Assembly: GCA_002345845.1 (NCBI GenBank)
Contig: DDWF01000024.1
Span: 28,951-35,590 of the forward strand
DNA length: 6,640 bases
Direction of reading: 5' to 3'
Origin: Betaproteobacteria bacterium UBA2293
Lineage (GTDB): Bacteria; Pseudomonadota; Gammaproteobacteria; Burkholderiales; Rhodocyclaceae
Below, in pieces: positions 1 through 6,053 of this stretch. Both the position numbers and the translations under genes were made by a program. The notes under the pieces are model-generated. The model was not told the DNA's origin. It saw nothing but the letters and a program-made list of their open reading frames with translations, and did no database searches. Position 1 is the first letter of the stretch. Each line of letters starts with the position of its first letter.

Positions 1-276
1 CCAGTAGCGCCACATGTAGGGGCGCGCCGCTTCCTCGTCGGTCGGCGCGGAGAAGGCCAGCGTCGATATGTGCCGCGGGTCCATCCAGGAATACAGGAGG
101 TTGATGGTTTCCCCCTTGCCGCTGCCGTCGACGCCGCTGATCAGGATGACGACGGGAAATTCCTTCTTCTCCAGCATGTCGTACTGCGCATCGAGCAGCG
201 CCGAACGTAGTTTCGGCACTTCCTTCTTGAATGTTTCCTTGTCGACCTTGTGGCCGAGTTCCGCTGATTCGAACAT
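1..276 (-). CDS. pap: Polyphosphate:AMP phosphotransferase (PPK2 family), N-terminal part
   Basis: This is the first 92 codons of a gene that continues past the left edge. The product starts MFESAELGHKVDK and carries a P-loop (Walker A) of the form GVDGSGKGE at about residues 48-56, followed by the WMDPRHI segment at 64-70 and an APTDEEAARPYMWRYW stretch at the edge. These are typical of the PPK2 family. Opening with MFESAE and the WMDPR motif fits the two-domain class II enzymes, which transfer phosphate from polyphosphate to AMP to make ADP and are about 500 residues long; only the first domain's start is visible, so the two-domain structure is inferred. The ATG lies 3 bases after the rsmE stop codon and in the same reading frame, so translation is probably coupled. 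The only Shine-Dalgarno-like sequence is the G8 run that forms the last rsmE codons. A single-domain PPK2 kinase is the main alternative. Confidence 0.85.
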   Translation of the reverse strand, partial: MFESAELGHKVDKETFKKEVPKLRSALLDAQYDMLEKKEFPVVILISGVDGSGKGETINLLYSWMDPRHISTLAFSAPTDEEAARPYMWRYW

Positions 277-279
277 TGC

Positions 280-1017
280 TTACCCCCCCCTGAAATCACC
301 CCAAATTCCCTGGATCAGCGCCAACGCCGCCAATCCCGCCGTTTCCGTGCGCAGTACGCGCGGCCCCAGGCGCACGGCCTGGAAGCCGACCTGGCCGGCG
401 GCGATCACTTCCTGCGGATCGAGCCCCCCTTCGGCCCCGATCAGCAATTGAATATGCCGCGCCGGCGGCAGATCGGCCAGCGCCTGTTCGCCATCGGGTG
501 CCAGCATCAGCCGCAGCACTCCGTCAGCCGGCCGCGCCAGCCAGCTTTCCAGCTTTTCCAGCGGCGCCACCAGCGGCACCTGGTTGCGCCCGCACTGCTC
601 GCAGGCTGCGGCGGCAACACCCTGCCAGTGCGCCACGCGCTTGCCGGCACGGTCGCCGCTCAGCCGCATGACGCTGCGCCGGCTTTCCACCGGCACGATG
701 TCGCGGACGCCCAGTTCGACGGCCTTCTGGATAGTGAAATCCATCTTCTCCCCGGCCTGTAGCGCCTGCACCAGCGTGATCGCCAGCGGCGACTCACGCT
801 CGACATCGCGCCAGTCGGCCAGCTCGGCGAACACGCGATCGCGCTCGATGCGCTCGATGTGGGCCAGATATTCACCCCCGCGCCCGTCAAAAAGCACCAT
901 CGGGGCACCGGGCGGCAGACGCAGGACGCGCACGGCATGACGGGCGACGGGTTCGGGAAGTTCGACGTGAGCCCCCGGGGAAAGGGCTTCTCGGCAGTAA
1001 AAGCGGGGCAGATTCAT
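280..1017 (-). CDS. rsmE: 16S rRNA (uracil(1498)-N3)-methyltransferase RsmE
   Basis: This 245-residue protein has the length and features of RsmE, the SPOUT-class enzyme that uses S-adenosylmethionine to methylate N3 of U1498 in 16S rRNA in the 30S subunit. Visible landmarks are the N-terminal MNLPRFYC (residues 1-8, PUA-like RNA-binding region), KMDFTIQKAVELGV at 91-104, EQCGRNQVP at 140-148, LIGAEGG at 192-198, and the knot motif LGPRVLRTETA at 217-227. The start is placed at the ATG at 1017 because the family begins M-x-x-P-R-x-Y; an in-frame TTG at 1056 would add 13 residues that match nothing in the family. No convincing ribosome binding site precedes the ATG (see the divergent spacer). 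The gene ends in a G8 run plus TAA, 3 bases before the phosphotransferase gene, so the two form an operon. Confidence 0.95.
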   Translation of the reverse strand: MNLPRFYCREALSPGAHVELPEPVARHAVRVLRLPPGAPMVLFDGRGGEYLAHIERIERDRVFAELADWRDVERESPLAITLVQALQAGEKMDFTIQKAVELGVRDIVPVESRRSVMRLSGDRAGKRVAHWQGVAAAACEQCGRNQVPLVAPLEKLESWLARPADGVLRLMLAPDGEQALADLPPARHIQLLIGAEGGLDPQEVIAAGQVGFQAVRLGPRVLRTETAGLAALALIQGIWGDFRGG

Positions 1018-1058
1018 CGCTGCTATTATGGGTGAAATGCCTTTTGGAGTGCACAAAC
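1018..1058. promoter_or_regulatory. Divergent promoter spacer between rsmE and the thioredoxin-fold gene
   Basis: Both flanking genes must start transcription in or near these 41 bases. On the plus strand, 1021-1029 reads TGCTATTAT, which fits an extended -10 element (TGn followed by a five-of-six match to TATAAT); no good -35 is seen, as is common with extended -10 promoters. The same bases read on the minus strand give CATAAT at 1030-1025, another five-of-six match, whose predicted start point would fall at about 1018, next to the rsmE ATG. The two -10 elements overlap, so RNA polymerase could occupy only one at a time. These are motif matches by eye without experimental support. Confidence 0.4.
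1046..1049 (+). promoter_or_regulatory. Ribosome binding site deciding the start at 1059
   Basis: GGAG ends 9 bases before the ATG at 1059. An in-frame ATG at 1032 would add nine residues (MKCLLECTN) but lies upstream of this site and has no Shine-Dalgarno sequence of its own, so 1059 is preferred. Confidence 0.7.
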
Positions 1059-1613
1059 ATGGCCGCCCTGAACCCTCCCGTGTGTGATTTCGGCCAGCCC
1101 GCCCCCGACTTCACCCTACCCGGCACCGACGGCCACATTCATACCCTGGCCAGTTGCCGCGGGCCGAACGGCCTGCTGGTCATGTTCATCTGCAACCATT
1201 GCCCCTACGTCAAGGCGATCATCGACCGCCTGCTCCGCGACTGCCGGGAACTGGCCGGCCACGGCATCGGCTGCGTCGCCATCATGAGCAACAATGTGGC
1301 GGAATACCCCGATGACTCGCCAGAGCGAATGCGCCAGTGGGCAAGCGAACTGGACTTTCCCTTCCCTTATCTTTACGACGAGAGCCAGCAGGTCGGCCGC
1401 GCCTATGGTGCGGTGTGCACACCCGACTTCTTCGGCTACAACCGCGAACTGAAGTTGCAGTACCGCGGCCGCCTCGACGCTTCGGGCCGGACTCCGGCGG
1501 CGCCTGACGCCCGCCGCGAACTGTTCGCGGCCATGGTCGGGATCGCCGCCAGCGGGTGCGGCCCGGCCGAACAAATTGCCTCGATCGGCTGCTCGATCAA
1601 GTGGCAGGACTGA
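1059..1613 (+). CDS. Thioredoxin-fold (AhpC/TSA-like redoxin) family protein
   Basis: The 184-residue product has the layout of small AhpC/TSA-type redoxins: a GQPAPDFTLPGTDG opening (12-25), a hydrophobic strand GLLVMFICNHCPYV (38-51) holding the redox motif C45-N-H-C48, SNNVAEYPDD (77-86), the segment GAVCTPDFFGYN (117-128) with a likely cis-proline P122, and a C-terminal IGCSIKWQD. The CNHCP and CTPDFFG signatures mark a widespread family usually annotated as thioredoxin family protein or alkyl hydroperoxide reductase/thiol-specific antioxidant-like; its physiological substrate is not known to me. No signal peptide or membrane segment is visible, so it should be cytoplasmic. It has nine cysteines (9, 33, 45, 48, 62, 72, 120, 167, 178), many for its size. 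It is divergent from rsmE and 98 bases upstream of the GGDEF-EAL gene, with no strong terminator between. Confidence 0.88.
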   Translation: MAALNPPVCDFGQPAPDFTLPGTDGHIHTLASCRGPNGLLVMFICNHCPYVKAIIDRLLRDCRELAGHGIGCVAIMSNNVAEYPDDSPERMRQWASELDFPFPYLYDESQQVGRAYGAVCTPDFFGYNRELKLQYRGRLDASGRTPAAPDARRELFAAMVGIAASGCGPAEQIASIGCSIKWQD

Positions 1614-1674
1614 GCCAGGAAACCTGGATGGCAAAAATGCTGATCCAGCTAATGTTCGCAAGAGAGGCTTCGGC

Positions 1675-1680
1675 TATCAT
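1675..1680 (+). promoter_or_regulatory. Possible -10 element upstream of the GGDEF-EAL gene
   Basis: TATCAT matches TATAAT at five of six positions and sits 31 bases before the proposed TTG start at 1712. No convincing -35 lies 16-18 bases upstream, so this is a weak call. The rest of the 98-base gap (1614-1711) holds only a short 5-bp hairpin after the preceding stop codon. Confidence 0.25.
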
Positions 1681-1711
1681 TTAACAATGTGCAATCCCTT
1701 GAGCCGTAAGC

Positions 1712-4198
1712 TTGCAACCCGTTGACGCCCTTCTGTCGAGTGGCACTGAAGCCAATCGCCGCCATGCCTATCTGCAGGCCGTCGTTGCCAGCATGCCGCA
1801 GGGCATCAGCGTCTTTGACGAGAATCTCTATCTGCGCGTGTGGAACCAGGGATTCATCGACGTTCTGCAACTGCCGCACGACTCCGTCTATGAGGGCGTT
1901 CCCTTCTCCGACCTGATCCGGGTCACGGCAACGCGTGGGGAATACGGCGCCGGCGATCCGGAAGAGCATGTCCGGCGGATCACCGAACTGGCGCTCAAGT
2001 TCGAGGCCCACTGTTTCGAGCGCACCCGGCCGACTGGCCGCACCCACCTGGTACAGGGCGAGCCGCTGTTCGTCGACGGCCAGCTGACCGGCTTCATCAC
2101 CACCTACACCGACATCACCGAACGCAAGGCCGCCGAAGAGAAGCTGCGCCGCCAGCACGACCTGCTGCACAAGGTGATCGAGAGCATTCCCAGCGGCGTC
2201 ACCCTGTTCGACACCAACCTCGATCTGGTGCTCTACAACCAGGAAGTGCAACGTCTGCTCGATCTGCCGGCCGAACTCCTGGCGCAGCAGCCGTGCAATC
2301 TGTATGACATCCTGGGCTTCAATGCCCGGCGCGGTGAATACGGGCCGGGCGACCCGGAAGCCATCATCGCCCCGATGATCGAACGGGCGCGCACGCCAAG
2401 CCACCATCACCTCGAACGCACCCGGCCGAACGGCCAGACCCTCGACATCCGCGGCGTGCCGCTGACCGACGGCGGCTTCGTCACCATCTACACCGACATC
2501 AGCGAGCGGCGCAGCAGTGCCGAGCGTGACCAGCTGGCACAGAAAGTGTTTCTCCATACGCCAGCCGGCATCATCCTCACCGACGAGGCGCAGCGCATCG
2601 TCTCGATCAACCCGGCGACCTCGCAGATCACCGGTTACGAACCCTTCGAAGTGATCGGCCACACCGTTTTCGCCCTCATCAACCTGGAAAAGCCGCAGAC
2701 CCCGGAAAGCCTGCAGCAACTGATTGCCGAGCGCGGCAACTGGAGCAGCGAACTGGAGGTCACGCGCAAAAATGGCGAGAACATTCCGGTCGGCGTCCGG
2801 GCGACCCGCGTGGACGATCCGCACAGCGGTGCCGCCGCCAATTACATCTGGATCCTCGCCGATATCACGGAACGCCGTCAGGCCGAGGAACGCATGCGCC
2901 ACATCGCCCAGCATGACGCGCTGACCGGCCTGCCCAACCGCCTGGCGCTGCTCATCCGACTCGCCCAGTTGCTGCCGGAAGCCCGTCGCCATCAATGGCT
3001 GCTGGGGGTCATGTTCATCGATCTCGACCGCTTCAAGATCATCAACGACACCCTTGGTCACCAGGTCGGCGACGAGTTGCTGCGCGAGGTTGCCTGCCGG
3101 CTTTCCGCCGTCGTCCGCGAGACCGACTATGTGGCCCGCCTCGGTGGCGACGAATTCGTCATCATCCTGCCGGCCATCGCCATGCCGGCCGACGCCGCCA
3201 TCGTCGCCAACAAGATCATCGCCGCGCTGTCGTCGCCGATCCAGGTCGACGGCCACGAACTGCACACCAGCCCGTCGATCGGCATCAGCATCTTCCCCGA
3301 CGACGGCCCCGACGGTGACAGCATCCTGAAGAATGCCGACACGGCGATGTACCACGCCAAGGCCGCCGGGCGGAACAACTTCCAGTTCTTCGCCGCCGAG
3401 ATGAACCGGGTGACCAGCGAACGCCTCGACATCGAGCGCAAGCTGCGTCACGCCATTGCCCGCAACGAGCTGACGCTGTGCTTCCAGCCGCAGTTCGCCG
3501 CCAACGGCACGCGGCCGACCGGCGTCGAGGCCCTGGTGCGCTGGCTGCACCCGACCGACGGCATGATCCCGCCCGACCGCTTCATCCCGGTGGCCGAGGA
3601 AACCGGCATCATTGTCGAAATCGGTGAATGGGTACTGCTCAACGCCTGCCGCGAAATGAAACGCTGGATCGACGCCGGACTGCCGCCGCTGCGCATGGCC
3701 GTCAACGTCTCGGCCCGCCAGCTGCGCCGCCGCGATTTCTGCGAGGCAGTGGCCGGCGTGCTGGCCGAATCCGGCCTGCCGCCAGAGTTGCTGGAGCTGG
3801 AAATCACCGAAAGCTCAGTGATGGAAAATCCGCAGGAGGCCATCGTCATTCTCGAAAGCCTCGGACGCATGGGCGTCACGCTGGCCATCGACGATTTCGG
3901 TACCGGCTACTCGTCGCTCGCCTACCTGAAGCTGTTCCCCATTGATCACCTGAAGATCGACCGCTCCTTCGTCCGCGACATCGAGCACGACCTCAACGAC
4001 CGGGCCATCGCCTTCGGCACCATTGCCCTGGCCCACTCGCTCGGCCTCAACGTCATCGCCGAAGGCGTCGAGACCGACGACCAGCTGGAACTGCTACGCA
4101 GCAACGGCTGCGACGAGGTTCAGGGTTACCTGTTCAGCAAGCCGCTGAGTGGCGCCGCCGCCTTTGCCTTCCTGCACGCCCGCTGCCGGGCAGGTTAA
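1712..4198 (+). CDS. PAS-PAS-PAS-GGDEF-EAL cyclic-di-GMP synthase/phosphodiesterase
   Basis: This 828-residue protein combines sensing and c-di-GMP turnover. Three PAS domains lie at about 22-138, 150-266 and 272-390, each ending in a DIT/DIS-ER linker (D134, D262, D384) that leads into a short helix. The first two resemble each other closely (PAS_7 type). The diguanylate cyclase domain starts at HDALTGLPNR (401-410), has an intact GGDEF at 478-482 and a complete inhibitory I-site RETD at 469-472. The phosphodiesterase domain has EAL at 606-608, N665 in NVSARQL, EITES at 697-701, DDFGTG at 727-732, KIDRSFV from 748, EGVET from 784 and QGYLFSKP from 804, so both catalytic sites look complete. 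No membrane segment or signal peptide is seen, so it is probably cytoplasmic. The start is TTG at 1712: an in-frame stop at 1700-1702 rules out anything earlier, and the next ATG (residue 28) would cut into PAS1. The ribosome binding site is weak. Net activity cannot be told from sequence; the signal may be redox or a small molecule. Confidence 0.92.
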   Translation: MQPVDALLSSGTEANRRHAYLQAVVASMPQGISVFDENLYLRVWNQGFIDVLQLPHDSVYEGVPFSDLIRVTATRGEYGAGDPEEHVRRITELALKFEAHCFERTRPTGRTHLVQGEPLFVDGQLTGFITTYTDITERKAAEEKLRRQHDLLHKVIESIPSGVTLFDTNLDLVLYNQEVQRLLDLPAELLAQQPCNLYDILGFNARRGEYGPGDPEAIIAPMIERARTPSHHHLERTRPNGQTLDIRGVPLTDGGFVTIYTDISERRSSAERDQLAQKVFLHTPAGIILTDEAQRIVSINPATSQITGYEPFEVIGHTVFALINLEKPQTPESLQQLIAERGNWSSELEVTRKNGENIPVGVRATRVDDPHSGAAANYIWILADITERRQAEERMRHIAQHDALTGLPNRLALLIRLAQLLPEARRHQWLLGVMFIDLDRFKIINDTLGHQVGDELLREVACRLSAVVRETDYVARLGGDEFVIILPAIAMPADAAIVANKIIAALSSPIQVDGHELHTSPSIGISIFPDDGPDGDSILKNADTAMYHAKAAGRNNFQFFAAEMNRVTSERLDIERKLRHAIARNELTLCFQPQFAANGTRPTGVEALVRWLHPTDGMIPPDRFIPVAEETGIIVEIGEWVLLNACREMKRWIDAGLPPLRMAVNVSARQLRRRDFCEAVAGVLAESGLPPELLELEITESSVMENPQEAIVILESLGRMGVTLAIDDFGTGYSSLAYLKLFPIDHLKIDRSFVRDIEHDLNDRAIAFGTIALAHSLGLNVIAEGVETDDQLELLRSNGCDEVQGYLFSKPLSGAAAFAFLHARCRAG

Positions 4199-4199
4199 A

Positions 4200-4227
4200 A
4201 TTCCCGCCTTTCGACTTAGCGGGGAAT
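4200..4227 (+). promoter_or_regulatory. Hairpin enclosing the fbp ribosome binding site
   Basis: ATTCCCGC (4200-4207) can pair with GCGGGGAAT (4219-4227), leaving one bulged G and an 11-base loop. The structure begins 2 bases after the stop codon of the GGDEF-EAL gene and its 3' arm contains the GGGGA that serves as the fbp Shine-Dalgarno sequence, 6 bases before the ATG. No T-run follows, so it does not look like an intrinsic terminator. It would hide the fbp ribosome binding site unless ribosomes finishing the upstream gene, or another factor, open it. Confidence 0.45.
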
Positions 4228-4231
4228 CTCC

Positions 4232-5245
<1,014 letters not shown>

Positions 5246-5274
5246 ATTCATCTAGACTGCCCCCTCACTTGTCC

Positions 5275-5280
5275 GGAGGT
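5275..5280 (+). promoter_or_regulatory. Strong ribosome binding site of the lipoprotein gene
   Basis: GGAGGT stands 7 bases before the ATG at 5288. It is the best Shine-Dalgarno match in the window and fixes the start of the lipoprotein gene immediately before its signal peptide. Confidence 0.8.
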
Positions 5281-5287
5281 ATCGCCC

Positions 5288-5944
5288 ATGCACCCACGCG
5301 CCCTTGCCCTGATCGTCGCCGCCGCCCTCGCTGCCGGTTGCGTCGGCACCGAAACCAAGCCGGACCAGCCAGCGCCCGAGAAGGCGAGCGCCGCGCCGGC
5401 GGCAGAACCGGTGGCGGCCAAGCCGGAATGCCCGCCAGAACCGGCGCCAAGCAAAAAAAAGAGCACTAGGAAAACAACCAAGCAGGAAGCCAAGCCGCTG
5501 GCGCCGCCTGACTGCGAGCCGGCCAAGCCGAAAACGGCCGCCGCCAGCACGCCGCCGGCCAAGCAGGCTGCCGCCCCGGCCGCCGCTGCCGCAACCGGCG
5601 TCGGTACCGCCGACAGTGCCATTGGCAAGAGCTGCAACCCCTGCGTCGTCAAATCGCGCGACGGCAGCTTCGACGGCGAGGTTTACGGCAACATCCCGGC
5701 GAACAGCAAATGGGCTCGCCTGCGCATCGGCATGGAGCAGCCAGAGGTCGAGAAACTGCTTGGCGTCAGCCACAATGTTCACGCCTACCCGACGGCCAAG
5801 GCCTGGATTCCGTTCTATTACGGCACTGACCGCACCCGCTACGAGGTCCGCTACCCCGGCCAGGGCAGCGTTTCCTACACCGGCGGCAGCTGGGGTGGTG
5901 GTCGCGGTGTGCTGATGATGATCAACTACGACACAAGCCAGTAA
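5288..5944 (+). CDS. Uncharacterised lipoprotein with Pro/Ala/Lys-rich linker and BamE/SmpA-like C-terminal domain
   Basis: The 218-residue product starts with a short signal peptide (MHPRALALIVAAALAAG) ending in a lipobox-like LAAGC, so C18 is the likely lipidated residue; since D does not follow the cysteine, outer-membrane sorting is expected by the general rule. Residues 20-110 form a low-complexity linker rich in P, A, K and E with short repeats (EPAKP, PPAKQ, AAKPE) and cysteines at 48 and 76. The C-terminal part (about 112-218) looks folded: SCNPC at 115-119, then LRIGMEQPEVEKLLG at 145-159, which has the G-M-x(3-4)-V-x-x-L-L-G pattern of the BamE/SmpA/OmlA fold, then a run of aromatic-rich strands and a glycine-rich SWGGGRG (201-207). 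I cannot assign a function; the BamE-like assignment rests on that one motif plus the lipoprotein nature. It sits 42 bases after fbp and 109 before tkt. An A8G run at 5453-5461 could cause frameshifting. Confidence 0.8.
   Translation: MHPRALALIVAAALAAGCVGTETKPDQPAPEKASAAPAAEPVAAKPECPPEPAPSKKKSTRKTTKQEAKPLAPPDCEPAKPKTAAASTPPAKQAAAPAAAAATGVGTADSAIGKSCNPCVVKSRDGSFDGEVYGNIPANSKWARLRIGMEQPEVEKLLGVSHNVHAYPTAKAWIPFYYGTDRTRYEVRYPGQGSVSYTGGSWGGGRGVLMMINYDTSQ
5453..5461 (+). other. A8G homopolymer with dnaX-type slippery heptamer
   Basis: Codons 56-58 of the lipoprotein gene read AAA AAA AAG, which contains the heptamer A AAA AAG in the correct phase for -1 ribosomal frameshifting, and is long enough for RNA polymerase slippage. 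In the -1 frame the next codons are GAG CAC TAG, so slippage would give a 60-residue product that keeps the lipid anchor and half the linker but lacks the C-terminal domain. No clear upstream Shine-Dalgarno-like stimulator was seen. Confidence 0.4.
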
Positions 5945-5950
5945 AAACAC

Positions 5951-5982
5951 CATTTCCGGCAGGCATTTACCTGCCGGAAATG
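5951..5982. terminator. Perfect 13-bp hairpin after the lipoprotein gene
   Basis: CATTTCCGGCAGG (5951-5963) and CCTGCCGGAAATG (5970-5982) are exact reverse complements separated by a 6-base loop. The hairpin begins 6 bases after the lipoprotein stop codon. On the plus strand the bases that follow (CAGAGAACCC) contain no U-tract, so plus-strand intrinsic termination would be weak; it could stabilise the 3' end or act with Rho. Read on the minus strand, the stem is followed by GTG and five Ts (5947-5943), which is more terminator-like. Confidence 0.65.
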
Positions 5983-6015
5983 CAGAGAACCCTACCCAAA
6001 AGGGGCCATTTGCCG

Positions 6016-6021
6016 GATAAT
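6016..6021 (+). promoter_or_regulatory. Possible -10 element of the tkt promoter
   Basis: GATAAT matches TATAAT at five of six positions, 32 bases before the tkt ATG, which would give an mRNA leader of roughly 25 bases. The -35 region 17 bases upstream (TACCCA, 5993-5998) is poor. The position after the hairpin at 5951-5982 supports an independent promoter for tkt. Confidence 0.35.
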
Positions 6022-6053
6022 TTCAGCTTTTTCGCAGGCTGGATTTCCGGATC

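Noticed and set aside
68..451. 127-codon plus-strand frame over the pap/rsmE junction
   Set aside because: It crosses two clearly coding minus-strand genes and has no ribosome binding site or recognisable motif.
1615..1627. Inverted repeat CCAGG-AAA-CCTGG after the redoxin gene
   Set aside because: A 5-bp stem with a 3-base loop and no following T-run is too weak to call a terminator.
1649..3550. Very long open frame (633 codons) on the minus strand opposite the PAS/GGDEF gene
   Set aside because: It lies antisense to a gene with clear domain motifs in every segment, its translation is low-complexity and V/D/G/Q-rich with no recognisable motif, and such open antisense frames are expected from GC-rich codon bias.
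5252..5953. 233-codon open frame on the minus strand opposite the lipoprotein gene
   Set aside because: The plus-strand frame has a strong ribosome binding site, signal peptide and lipobox; the minus-strand product is a Gly/Arg/Ala-rich shadow.
6022..6043. Possible small hairpin TTCAGC / GCTGGA in the tkt leader
   Set aside because: The stem is 6 bp including a G-U pair with a 10-base loop; I see no sign that it is more than chance.
5945..6053. Riboswitch or small RNA in the lipoprotein-tkt gap
   Set aside because: Apart from the 13-bp hairpin and a possible -10, the 109 bases show no conserved riboswitch-like core that I can recognise and no small open frame with a ribosome binding site.
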